A stretch of 12,529 nt of DNA from an uncultured Zetaproteobacteria bacterium (GCA_913056285.1 CAJXNE010000046.1:1-12529); one strand, 5' to 3'; shown: positions 1 through 7,214, counted from the stretch's first letter. Made by a program: numbers and translations. Notes: a model not told the origin generated them from the sequence alone.

Positions 1-132
1 TGGCCTTTTTACTTTACGGAAAGCGAAAAGTGCGATTTTCACTTTCCTTACAAATCAACAACTTGCTTTGCAAGCCATTGATTTGCGCGCCCGTCCATGG
101 GCGCTTTGATGACTTCTTGCGAAGTCATCAAA
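1..132 (+). repeat. Structured intergenic repeat, copy A (left edge cut by window)
   Basis: Bases 40-132 align without gaps to 8796-8888 (81 of 93 identical by hand count), and bases 1-9 match 8787-8795. Visible hairpins are: stem 51-58/78-85 with an inner stem 62-66/70-74; stem 87-92/99-104 with a 6-nt loop; and a perfect 12-bp stem 105-116/121-132 with loop TTGC. Copy A also carries about 30 nt (10-39) absent from copy B. That insert helps form a further hairpin, 18-23 with 42-47 and 25-29 with 36-40. The element lies 31 nt past the stop of trmD and points against it. No ORF of note is present. No T-run follows the hairpin in the trmD direction, so it is not a standard terminator. The part matching the left arm of copy B would lie outside the window. 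Confidence 0.8.
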
Positions 133-163
133 GTTGTCGGCAAGAAAGCAAATGTCTGAAACG

Positions 164-826
164 TTACTTGCGGCGCTGACTGCGCAATAGCGATTGTTCA
201 CGACGCCAGCGTTCAATGCTGGCATGGTTGCCGGATAGCAATACATCGGGCACGCGTTTGCCTTCAAATATTTCGGGGCGGGTGTAATGCGGCCAGTCGA
301 GAATCCCCGCTTCGCTAAACGAATCGAGTACAGCCGATTCCGGACTACCGAGTACATCCGGCAACAAACGAATGACGGCATCGAGTACGGACATGGCTGC
401 CGGTTCTCCGCCGGATAACACATAATCACCTAGTGAAATCTGTTCATCGACGTAGTCACAAATACGCTCGTCGAATCCCTCATAGCGACCACAGAGCAGC
501 GTGATGCCGGGCTTTTCGGTGAACTCCAGTGCTTTGGACTGGGTGAAGCGGGTGCCTGAAGGGGTAAGCATCACCACATGCGTATCGGGATGTTTCTCAC
601 GTGCTGCGCGAATCGAGGCCACCACCGGCTCCGGCTTCATCAGCATGCCGGGGCCGCCGCCATAGGGGGAATCATCGACTTTGTGATGTTTATCGGTGGC
701 GAAATCACGAATCTGAATGGCTTCAACGTTGACGATGCCAGCGGCAATCGCCCGCTTCGGAATGGAACAGTATAAGGGTGAGTCGAAAAACTCGGGGAAC
801 AGGGTCAGAAGCTGGGCGTAAAACAT
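164..826 (-). CDS. trmD: tRNA (guanine-N1)-methyltransferase TrmD
   Basis: TrmD methylates G37 at N1 next to the anticodon in several tRNAs, using S-adenosylmethionine, and so prevents +1 frameshifting. The 220-residue product opens with a typical MFYAQLLTLFPEFF start. It has the YGGGPGMLMKPEP segment (55-67), the trefoil-knot SAM site LLCGRYEGFDERI (110-122) and SLGDYVLSGGE (131-141). The catalytic Asp (168) is in LDSF, and HYTRPEIFEGKRVPDVLLSGNHA follows at 180-202. The protein stops soon after WRREQSLLRS (207-216). E. coli TrmD is about 255 residues, so most of the C-terminal tail is missing. Its start overlaps the end of rimM by 22 nt, which implies translational coupling. rplS, which usually follows, is not in the 163 nt visible downstream. 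Confidence 0.97.
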   Translation of the reverse strand: MFYAQLLTLFPEFFDSPLYCSIPKRAIAAGIVNVEAIQIRDFATDKHHKVDDSPYGGGPGMLMKPEPVVASIRAAREKHPDTHVVMLTPSGTRFTQSKALEFTEKPGITLLCGRYEGFDERICDYVDEQISLGDYVLSGGEPAAMSVLDAVIRLLPDVLGSPESAVLDSFSEAGILDWPHYTRPEIFEGKRVPDVLLSGNHASIERWRREQSLLRSQRRK

Positions 827-1347
827 GCATCCATGCCTTCGGGCATGTCGATTACAATCAGATTGTTGTCGAGATCAACCGTGGTAATGATTTCTTTGGT
901 GAAGGGGATAAGCCATTCTCCTTGCTGCGGCGCATCAGTCGCTGTTTTTATTAGCAGATTATCCTGCGCACCATATTCTTCCAGTGCAATCACCGTTCCG
1001 AGTAATGCATCGGCATCGCGCACCTCGCAGCCGATTAATTCTTCCCACAGGTATTCATCGTCATCGGTTTCGATATCGTCGGCAGATACCCAAATTTTCA
1101 TGCCCTTGAGTGCGGTGGCGCTGTCGCAGTCGGTAATGCTATCGATTTCAGCCAGCATGCGTTTACCATGCTGCCAGCAGCGGGCGACATCAAACGCTTT
1201 GGCGGTTTCGGCGGATTCACCCACCCGCCAACAAGAATACCCGGCAACCGCAGATGCGGGCCGGGTATGGGAATAAACAATCAACGCGCCCTTGAGACCA
1301 TGCGCCCCGAGGATATCGCCGACATACAGAAATGTAGGGTGAAGCAT
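805..1347 (-). CDS. rimM: 16S rRNA processing factor RimM
   Basis: RimM binds ribosomal protein S19 and helps mature the 3' domain of the 30S subunit. The 180-residue product has the N-terminal barrel signature (VGDILGAHGLKGALIVYSHT, about 7-26). Its C-terminal PRC-barrel includes EYLWEELIGCEV, LLGTVIALEEYGAQDNLLI and EWLIPFTKEIITTVDLDNNLIVIDMPEG. The order between rpsP and trmD agrees with the family. I chose the ATG at 1347. An in-frame TTG at 1353 would add two residues but sits inside a hairpin stem. No Shine-Dalgarno sequence precedes either start, so translation may depend on ribosomes arriving from rpsP, 33 nt upstream. The 3' end overlaps trmD. Confidence 0.95.
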   Translation of the reverse strand: MLHPTFLYVGDILGAHGLKGALIVYSHTRPASAVAGYSCWRVGESAETAKAFDVARCWQHGKRMLAEIDSITDCDSATALKGMKIWVSADDIETDDDEYLWEELIGCEVRDADALLGTVIALEEYGAQDNLLIKTATDAPQQGEWLIPFTKEIITTVDLDNNLIVIDMPEGMDACFTPSF

Positions 1348-1351
1348 CAAC

Positions 1352-1369
1352 AAAGCCGGATCAGGCTTC
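1352..1369 (-). promoter_or_regulatory. Hairpin just upstream of the rimM start
   Basis: On the minus strand a 5-bp stem (AAGCC with GGCTT, 1353-1357 and 1364-1368), extendable by one G-T pair, closes a 6-nt loop and ends about 5 nt before the rimM ATG. It occupies the place where a ribosome binding site would be, and no GGAGG-like sequence is present. It is not followed by a T-run, so it is not a terminator. A role in lowering rimM translation relative to rpsP is inference. In E. coli, RimM and TrmD are made in far smaller amounts than the ribosomal proteins of the same operon. Confidence 0.4.
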
Positions 1370-1380
1370 GCAGCATTGGG

Positions 1381-1620
1381 TTATGCAGAAGCCTTGGCGA
1401 TCAGGCTGGCGACGCGATCGGACACTTTCGCACCCTGGTCGGTCCATGCTTTTACGCGCTCTACATTCAATTCGATCACTTCAGGTTCTTTGCAAGGATC
1501 GTAGTAGCCGAGCTTCTCAATGAATGCGCCATCGCGACGCTTACGCTCGTCCATTACAACGACCGAATAAAAAGGACGTTTCTTGCGGCCACCACGGCTC
1601 AAACGAATAATTGTTGCCAT
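1381..1620 (-). CDS. rpsP: 30S ribosomal protein S16
   Basis: S16 is an early-assembling small-subunit protein. The 79-residue product has the full family pattern: MATIIRLSRGGRKKRPFYSVVVMDERKRRDGAFIEKLGYYDP, then VERVKAWTDQGAKVSDRVASLIAKA. The length is normal for S16 (about 80). The ATG at 1618-1620 is preceded on the minus strand by CGGAGGTAG (around 1630-1638) at suitable distance. The gene is first in an rpsP-rimM-trmD operon with its own promoter at 1653-1681. Reading frames on the opposite strand here are shadows. Confidence 0.98.
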   Translation of the reverse strand: MATIIRLSRGGRKKRPFYSVVVMDERKRRDGAFIEKLGYYDPCKEPEVIELNVERVKAWTDQGAKVSDRVASLIAKASA

Positions 1621-1652
1621 ATTATGTACTACCTCCGAAAAACAGGCGGCGC

Positions 1653-1681
1653 ACTATAGTGGGCTCGGCGGTCAGATGCAA
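1653..1681 (-). promoter_or_regulatory. Sigma-70 type promoter of rpsP-rimM-trmD
   Basis: On the minus strand TTGCAT (1676-1681) and TATAGT (1653-1658) are separated by exactly 17 nt. Each hexamer matches 5 of 6 consensus bases except that TTGCAT has 4 of 6. The predicted start near 1646 leaves a leader of about 26 nt that includes the rpsP Shine-Dalgarno sequence. Confidence 0.7.
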
Positions 1682-1703
1682 CGCTGTTTGATTGTAGTAC
1701 AGC

Positions 1704-2468
1704 TTAGCGCGTAAAAACAAATTCATCCGGTGATGAAAGTTCAGCATTAAAACTGTAATCTGCCAGATTGAATGTTTTTATTTCTTCAGGATCGCTGATG
1801 CGATGCTGAATGATAAAGCGGCTCATCAGGCCGCGTGCTTTTTTGGCGTTGAAGCTGATGATGCGGTAAGCGCCTTTGCGATATTCCTTGAAAACAGGCG
1901 TGATGATGCGGCCCTGTACCTTATCCGTGTGGATGGAAGAAAAATATTCGTTGGAGGCGAGGTTGATCAGAATATTGTCACCCTGATCGGCCAGTGCGCG
2001 ATTGATCGTTTCGGTAATCGTATCGCCCCAGAATTGATACAGGTTGCGGCCATGCTCTGTTGCCAGCTTTGTGCCCATCTCCAACCGGTAAGCCTGCATC
2101 AGATCAAGCGGCCGCAATACACCGTACAGACCGGAGAGAATGCGCAGATGTTGCTGAGTAAAATCAATATCATCGGCGCTGAGTGTTGCCGCATCCATGC
2201 CCTGATAGACATCGCCGGAAAATGCAAACAACGCCTGTTTGGCATTATCCGTTTTGAACGGCGTATGCCAGTCCTGATAACGCTGCATATTCAGATCGGC
2301 CAGTTTCATGGAAAGCTTCATCAGATCGGCGATCTCAAAACTGTCCTTATTGCGCATGACTTCAATTAACGCCGCCGCCCTGTCCAGATGCTCGGGCAGG
2401 GTGAAATCAGAGGTCGGGGCTGGGTTCTTGTAATCCAGTTTCTTTGCGGGTGAGATGGTAATCAGCAT
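1704..2468 (-). CDS. yaaA: YaaA-family peroxide stress protein (DUF328/UPF0246)
   Basis: The 254-residue product matches the YaaA family along its length. It starts MLITISPAKKLDYKNPAP and later has LSGLYGVLRPLDLMQAYRLEMGTKL (about 130-154), NLINLASNEYFSSI-like text and VFKEYRKGAYRIISFNAKKARGLMSRFII. In E. coli, YaaA limits damage from hydrogen peroxide by lowering intracellular unincorporated iron, and it is a DNA-binding protein of known fold; the exact mechanism is not settled. The ATG at 2466-2468 is the natural family start, though no clear Shine-Dalgarno sequence precedes it. It is divergent from ribD with only 48 nt between the starts, and convergent with nothing: rpsP lies downstream on the same strand, 83 nt away, with its own promoter. 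Confidence 0.93.
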   Translation of the reverse strand: MLITISPAKKLDYKNPAPTSDFTLPEHLDRAAALIEVMRNKDSFEIADLMKLSMKLADLNMQRYQDWHTPFKTDNAKQALFAFSGDVYQGMDAATLSADDIDFTQQHLRILSGLYGVLRPLDLMQAYRLEMGTKLATEHGRNLYQFWGDTITETINRALADQGDNILINLASNEYFSSIHTDKVQGRIITPVFKEYRKGAYRIISFNAKKARGLMSRFIIQHRISDPEEIKTFNLADYSFNAELSSPDEFVFTR

Positions 2469-2516
2469 GGCGATATACTATGCTTGCTAGCAGGGTGATT
2501 TCCACCCCCGGAGGTT

Positions 2517-3608
2517 ATGGCTTTGGAAATCAACAAACATGTCGAAACATTGATGCGTCGCGCCATTGCACTGGCAAAAAAAGGAATCGGTACCACGCAT
2601 CCGAATCCACGCGTCGGCGCGGTGGTGGTGAATCATGGCGAAGTGGTGGGCGAGGGCTGGCATGTGCGACCCGGAGAAGCGCATGCGGAAGTGATGGCGC
2701 TGGATCAGGCTGGAGATCGGGCTAATGGCGCAGCCTTGTATGTGACGTTGGAGCCGTGCGCTGCGCACGGGCGCACGCCGGCTTGTACCGATGCCATTCG
2801 CAGGGCCGGAATTAAACATGTTATTTTTGCATCATCTGATCCCAATCCGGCAATGTCCGGTGGTGCGAAAGTGTTAAAGGCGGCGGGGATTGATGTGACG
2901 GGCAGTGTGCTGGCGGCGGAAGCCGATGCCCTGAATAAGCCGTTTTTTCATTACTTGCGTACCGGCCTTCCCTGGGTGATCGCCAAGGCGGCTGTTTCGC
3001 TCGATGGTAAGCTGGCCACTCGAACGCATCATTCACAATGGATCAGCGGCCCGGAATGCCGGCGGCATGCGCACGGTTTACGGGCAGAATGCGATGCGAT
3101 TGTGGTGGGCGCTGGTACGTTGATGCACGACAATCCATCCCTGACAGTCCGCGATGCTGCGGTGATTGGTAATGCGCCGCTCAGGGTGGTGTTCTGTTTT
3201 GAAACACCACGTTTTTTCCCCGCATGTAAATTGCTGTCGGATGCTGCGCCGACTCGCTTTTATGTACGGAGCATGAATGAGCATACGCAAAGCTGGCAGG
3301 ATGCCGGCGTGCGTGTCGAGCAAGCGAGCAGTCTGATCGGCATGCTCAAACACCTGGCTGACGATGGCTTTCTGCAAATCCTGCTCGAAGGTGGCGGGTC
3401 GCTGCACACCTCTTTTCTGGAGGCCGGTCTCAGTCATGAGATGGTGCTCTATCAGGCGCCGATTATCATTGGCGGGCGTGATGCCGTGAGTTTATGGGGC
3501 GGGGGCGGTGTCGAAACTGTCGATGTAGCTGTGCGCCTTGCCGATGTGATTCGTCAGGACTTCGATCAGGATCAGATGATTCGTGGCAGTGTGGTTTATC
3601 CCGGCTAA
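2517..3608 (+). CDS. ribD: Bifunctional riboflavin deaminase/reductase RibD
   Basis: RibD carries out the second and third steps of riboflavin synthesis: deamination of the pyrimidine made from GTP, then NADPH-dependent reduction of the ribosyl side chain. The N-terminal deaminase domain (about 10-150) has HPNPRVGAVVV (28-38), HAE at 56-58 and zinc cysteines 81 and 90 in PCAAHGRTPAC. The reductase domain (about 152-363) has AKAAVSLDGKLAT (156-168), the AIVVGAGTLMHDNPSLTVR segment and LLEGGGSLHTSFLEAGL. The 363-residue length is normal. GGAGG at 2510-2514 is only 2 nt from this ATG but 8 nt from an in-frame TTG at 2523, so the true start could be two codons later. TATACT at 2474-2479 could be a -10 box, with no convincing -35. 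Confidence 0.96.
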   Translation: MALEINKHVETLMRRAIALAKKGIGTTHPNPRVGAVVVNHGEVVGEGWHVRPGEAHAEVMALDQAGDRANGAALYVTLEPCAAHGRTPACTDAIRRAGIKHVIFASSDPNPAMSGGAKVLKAAGIDVTGSVLAAEADALNKPFFHYLRTGLPWVIAKAAVSLDGKLATRTHHSQWISGPECRRHAHGLRAECDAIVVGAGTLMHDNPSLTVRDAAVIGNAPLRVVFCFETPRFFPACKLLSDAAPTRFYVRSMNEHTQSWQDAGVRVEQASSLIGMLKHLADDGFLQILLEGGGSLHTSFLEAGLSHEMVLYQAPIIIGGRDAVSLWGGGGVETVDVAVRLADVIRQDFDQDQMIRGSVVYPG

Positions 3609-3660
3609 GGCGCATGGATTTTTTCATGTTAACAATGAATTGACGCTTGCAGGCCCAGCT

Positions 3661-6078
3661 ATGCCGAACCTGTATCGTTGGCCGTTGTTTGTTCCGCTGT
3701 TATCGGCGATTACCGGACTGGCGCTGACGCGCACTGACATCATCGGCATCTACCCGGCAGCAGCCCTGTTGTTGATGATTTCAATGGCTTTGTTTCTGTT
3801 TCGGCAACGTCTGCCTGCCTTGATGCTGATTGCGGGAACATTGTGGGGCGTCACCGACCTGCTATGGGATGCCAGTCAGGTCAACGTGGATAGAAGCTGG
3901 TTGATTGGCGATGCGGTGATCAGCGCCGAGATCGAACGGGTCGAAAGCTTCTCTGCTTACCGACGTTACCGTTTGGTGCATATCAGGCGTGCCGACGGCG
4001 CGCTGTTGGCGGGCAAAGCGTTACTTTATCAACACAGGGCAGAGCATTCTGTTCGGTTTCAGAGCGGACAACGCATACGTGTACAGGCGCACTGGCGTTT
4101 ACCGCGTAATTATCGCAATCCCGGTGCATTCGATTATCGGGCATGGTGTTTTGATCGTCATATCGCCCTGATCGGCAGCATGAAGGGAAAACCCAAACTT
4201 ATTCAGGCTGGCATACCGTGGCTGGAGCAACAGCGGCAGAAGGTGCGCGCCCTGATTGCATCGGCTGATGTGAATGATGGCGGCGTTCTGCGAGCTGTAT
4301 TGCTGGGGGAGCGCTCACAGCTTTCGGCTCAGACCAATGATGTGTTTGCCGCTACCGGCACGGCACACTTGCTGGCTATTTCGGGTATGCATATTGGCAT
4401 GGCGGCTACATGGGTGTTCGCACTGGCGTGGTTTGTGCTGACCCGACGGGAGCGCTGGATGATTCGCTTTCCTGTACGCAATATCAGTATGCTTTGCGGT
4501 GCGTTGGCGGCAGTGGCTTACGCTACGATGGCAGGATGGCCGCTGCCTGCCATCAGGGCGACAATGATGTTGGTTGCAGCGGCTCTGGCATGGTGTATGG
4601 CCGCGCGCAGCGAACCTGTTAATACATTGCTGGCCGCACTTGGTTTGATTCTGCTGTTTGATCCATCTGCTATTGCTTCGCTGTCGCTATGGCTGTCTTT
4701 TGTGGCTACAGCGGCACTATTATTATGGGCGGGTAAGCCCGAGCGCAAGGAAGTGTCCCCGTTTGGGGAACGCTTGGTAGCCATGGCCAAAACACTGCTG
4801 TGGGTGTCACTGTTGGCAACACTGGCGACTTTACCCCTGATTGTTTCAACCTTCGGGCGTATTCCTGTGTACAGCTTACCGGCCAATCTGATGATGGTGC
4901 CGCTGTATGCCCTGATTGTGATGCCGGCCGGTTTACTGGCCGAATTATTAGCCTTGTTCGGTCTGGATAGCATGGCGGCGCCATTGATGCAGTTAGCCGG
5001 AACAGGGGTTGAGTCGGGGACGCGCATACTGACGTTTCTGGCTGAATTACCGGCTGGACGTGTCTGGGCGATACATCCGCCTGTATGGATTCAGGCATTG
5101 TATATGGCTGGCATGGTTTGGTGCGGTGTCATGTTGTGGCGCGGCAAACGTATCAAAGCCGCACTGTCGGCTATGTTGGTGTTAGCGATCTGGTTGGGCA
5201 TTGTGTTGCATGAAACGGATGCCGATGCGCCGCAATGGGTGGTTTGGGATGTCGGGCAGGGGGCTGCTTCCACCCTGCTGCTGCCGGGAAATCGCGTGAT
5301 TGCCGTGGATGCGCCGGGACGGCGGGGCAGCCGTTTTAACGGAGGCACAACCGAAGCTGCCGGCCTGCGCAGTTTAGGTATGACGCATGTGGATGTGCTG
5401 GCGCTTTCCCACGCCCAGTCCGATCATCTGGGCGGGGCATTATCGCTGATGAAAAATATGAACAGTGTCGGGCAAATCTGGTTGCCCGATGTGCCATCGG
5501 CCCGGAATGATGCGCGCGTGAAAGCGATTGTAGCTTATGCAAGGCGGCATAAATCAATGGTCCGATGGCTGGCGCAGGGGGACCATATCAAACTCTCAGG
5601 TGATGAAGTGACCACTGTGTCTGTATTGTGGCCACCGCGTCTGTTTGATTCGGCTAATACAAATAACACCTCGCTGGTGCTGGCTGTTCGACTACCCAAT
5701 AACGTACGGCTGCTGTATCCGGGCGATATTGAGGCAGCAGCGGAGAGTGCGATGCTTGATTCCAATCTGGAACCTACAGACGCCATGCTGATACCGCATC
5801 ATGGCAGTACGACTTCCAGCCAATTGCGTTTTGTCAAAGCGCTGCATCCGAAGCTGGCCATCGCTCAGACGGGTTTTGCCAATCGTTACGGTTTTCCCAA
5901 AGTCGCCGTACTGAAACGATATCGCGCCATGGGGACGGATGTACGCAATACGGCAGATGGCGCTGTGCTGGTTCGATGGCTTGACGGACAACCGTCGGTT
6001 GAATCATGGCGACCTGACAGCAGCAGTCGACGCGAGCTTGCATTGCTCTGGTGGCAGTCATGGCGAGATGATGTTTGA
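3661..6078 (+). CDS. comEC: DNA internalisation competence protein ComEC/Rec2
   Basis: ComEC is the inner-membrane channel that passes single-stranded DNA into the cytoplasm during natural transformation. From the ATG at 3661 the product has 805 residues in the usual three-part order: an N-terminal membrane and OB-like DUF4131 region (about 5-190); the Competence domain with many membrane helices, marked by HLLAISGMHIG near 235-245; and a C-terminal metallo-beta-lactamase domain (about 525-790). The last domain has VWDVGQGAAS, SHAQSDHLGG (His584, Asp588, His589) and IPHHGST (His713, His714). The metal motif is HAQSDH, where HxDxDH is common in ComEC, so one usual Asp is Gln586. An open frame extends upstream to 3583, but that start overlaps ribD and lacks support. 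GCAGG at 3649-3653 is a modest ribosome site. Confidence 0.95.
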   Translation: MPNLYRWPLFVPLLSAITGLALTRTDIIGIYPAAALLLMISMALFLFRQRLPALMLIAGTLWGVTDLLWDASQVNVDRSWLIGDAVISAEIERVESFSAYRRYRLVHIRRADGALLAGKALLYQHRAEHSVRFQSGQRIRVQAHWRLPRNYRNPGAFDYRAWCFDRHIALIGSMKGKPKLIQAGIPWLEQQRQKVRALIASADVNDGGVLRAVLLGERSQLSAQTNDVFAATGTAHLLAISGMHIGMAATWVFALAWFVLTRRERWMIRFPVRNISMLCGALAAVAYATMAGWPLPAIRATMMLVAAALAWCMAARSEPVNTLLAALGLILLFDPSAIASLSLWLSFVATAALLLWAGKPERKEVSPFGERLVAMAKTLLWVSLLATLATLPLIVSTFGRIPVYSLPANLMMVPLYALIVMPAGLLAELLALFGLDSMAAPLMQLAGTGVESGTRILTFLAELPAGRVWAIHPPVWIQALYMAGMVWCGVMLWRGKRIKAALSAMLVLAIWLGIVLHETDADAPQWVVWDVGQGAASTLLLPGNRVIAVDAPGRRGSRFNGGTTEAAGLRSLGMTHVDVLALSHAQSDHLGGALSLMKNMNSVGQIWLPDVPSARNDARVKAIVAYARRHKSMVRWLAQGDHIKLSGDEVTTVSVLWPPRLFDSANTNNTSLVLAVRLPNNVRLLYPGDIEAAAESAMLDSNLEPTDAMLIPHHGSTTSSQLRFVKALHPKLAIAQTGFANRYGFPKVAVLKRYRAMGTDVRNTADGAVLVRWLDGQPSVESWRPDSSSRRELALLWWQSWRDDV

Positions 6079-6098
6079 GAGGGTGACTGTCTGAGAAG

Positions 6099-6126
6099 AT
6101 GACTTTTGGCCTTTCCTATTCATAAT
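6099..6126 (+). promoter_or_regulatory. Weak candidate promoter for exbB-exbD-lysC
   Basis: In the 101-nt gap after comEC, ATGACT (6099-6104) and CATAAT (6121-6126) are 16 nt apart and match 4 and 5 of 6 sigma-70 consensus bases. A start near 6133 would give a leader of about 47 nt before exbB. No Fur box is seen here. Read-through from ribD-comEC is equally possible. Confidence 0.3.
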
Positions 6127-6179
6127 TGCCGACATCGTTGGCGGTATCGCTAAAAAAGCTGACGGACATGGAGGTTGAA

Positions 6180-6788
6180 GTGTTAGAATTTATCCAGCAG
6201 GGCGGCAGCGTGATGTATATTCTATTGGCGCTATCTGTGCTATCGCTGACCATTGTTTTTGAGCGCGCATGGAGCTTGCGTCGCTCGGTGGTGATTCCGC
6301 TCAAAGATGTGCAACAGATTGAAAAGTCTGTGCGCGATGGCGATGTTAAACAGGCCATGACAACGTGTCAGACCCATAATACAGCCATGAGCCGTATCTT
6401 GTGGGTGGCGCTGGCCAATCGCGGCGTGCGCCGTTCAGTGATGAAGGAAATCCTTGAAGAATCCGGGCGTCAGGAAGTGGCGCATCTGGATCGTTTTATC
6501 GGCGTGCTTGGCGTGGTTGCCGCGATTGCGCCGCTGCTTGGTCTGCTGGGTACGGTTATCGGTATGATCGAAGTGTTTCAGCAGATTTCACTGGTTGGTG
6601 TCGGCAAGGCCGATGTATTGGCCGGTGGTATTTCCAAAGCACTGAATACAACGGCTTTCGGACTGGTTGTGGCCATTCCTTCCATTGTGGCCTACCGTTT
6701 TTATGAGGCCCGCGTGGATCGTTTCGTGGTGGAAATTGAGCAGCATGCGCTGCGTTTTGTTGAATTGCTCAAAGGAGAACGTGCGTGA
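6180..6788 (+). CDS. exbB: MotA/TolQ/ExbB-family proton channel protein
   Basis: ExbB/TolQ proteins form the stator of an inner-membrane proton-driven motor with ExbD/TolR. The 202-residue product (MLEFIQQGGSVMYILL start) has three membrane segments: about 10-30, 105-131 (FIGVLGVVAAIAPLLGLLGTVIGMIEVF) and 150-172 (ALNTTAFGLVVAIPSIVAYRFY). These are the conserved helices of the family. I chose GTG at 6180 because GGAGG (6170-6174) lies 5 nt before it; an ATG at 6168 and a TTG at 6126 are open but have no ribosome site. The stop overlaps the exbD start by 4 nt. In other proteobacteria a comEC-exbB-exbD order often precedes msbA/lpxK, but here lysC follows. No tonB or tolA is present, so the energised partner is unknown. 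Confidence 0.92.
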   Translation: MLEFIQQGGSVMYILLALSVLSLTIVFERAWSLRRSVVIPLKDVQQIEKSVRDGDVKQAMTTCQTHNTAMSRILWVALANRGVRRSVMKEILEESGRQEVAHLDRFIGVLGVVAAIAPLLGLLGTVIGMIEVFQQISLVGVGKADVLAGGISKALNTTAFGLVVAIPSIVAYRFYEARVDRFVVEIEQHALRFVELLKGERA

Positions 6789-7198
6789 AGCTGCGCCAGA
6801 AAAAACGCATGGATTATCTGGTGGATATTACGCCGTTGGTCGATGTCGTTTTTTTGATGCTGATTTTTTTCATGGTATCCACATCATTTAATGTGTCGTC
6901 CAGCCTCAAGCTCGATCTGCCATCATCAAAAGCCACCGCCCAGCCCAAAGAAGTAAAGCAGGTGACCATCAGCATCAATGCCGATGGCAGATTGTATGTG
7001 CAGGATGAGCCGGTTGCTGATAGCGATCTGCGCAAACGTGTGCTGAATATTTCCAAAGGTGATCCGAATATGCGGGTGGTGCTGCGGGCCGATGCCGAGA
7101 CGCATCACAAGCGGGTCGTCTATGTGCTCGATACCTTGCGCGGATTGGGCATGAGCAAGGTCGGCATCGCGACAGTCGCACCTCAGGATGAAAAATGA
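6785..7198 (+). CDS. exbD: ExbD/TolR-family biopolymer transport protein
   Basis: ExbD/TolR has one membrane helix and a periplasmic domain, and couples proton flow through ExbB to movement of TonB or TolA. The 137-residue product has a short basic N-terminus (MKLRQKKR) and the helix DITPLVDVVFLMLIFFMVST (14-33), in which Asp20 is at the position of the essential proton-carrying Asp. The periplasmic domain includes VTISINADGRLYVQDEPV and VVLRADAETHHKRVVYVLDTLRGLGMSKVGIAT. It starts with GTG inside the GTGA overlap with exbB, and AAGGAG around 6772-6777 serves as ribosome site. Length and architecture are normal. Confidence 0.93.
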   Translation: MKLRQKKRMDYLVDITPLVDVVFLMLIFFMVSTSFNVSSSLKLDLPSSKATAQPKEVKQVTISINADGRLYVQDEPVADSDLRKRVLNISKGDPNMRVVLRADAETHHKRVVYVLDTLRGLGMSKVGIATVAPQDEK

Positions 7199-7214
7199 TG
7201 CAGGTGGTTGTGTG

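Noticed and set aside
105..132. 12-bp hairpin as a terminator for trmD
   Set aside because: Read in the trmD direction it is followed by GCGCCCATGG and not by a T-run, so it does not fit intrinsic termination.
1168..1659. Open frame of 163 codons on the plus strand
   Set aside because: It runs antisense through rimM and rpsP, both certain by sequence motifs, crosses the rpsP promoter and has no recognisable domain or ribosome site.
1803..2369. Open frame of 188 codons on the plus strand
   Set aside because: It lies wholly antisense to yaaA, whose family motifs are clear along its length.
3583..3660. N-terminal extension of ComEC from 3583
   Set aside because: It overlaps the end of ribD by 26 nt, has no ribosome site, and its residues do not resemble ComEC. 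The ATG at 3661 starts directly before the first membrane helix.
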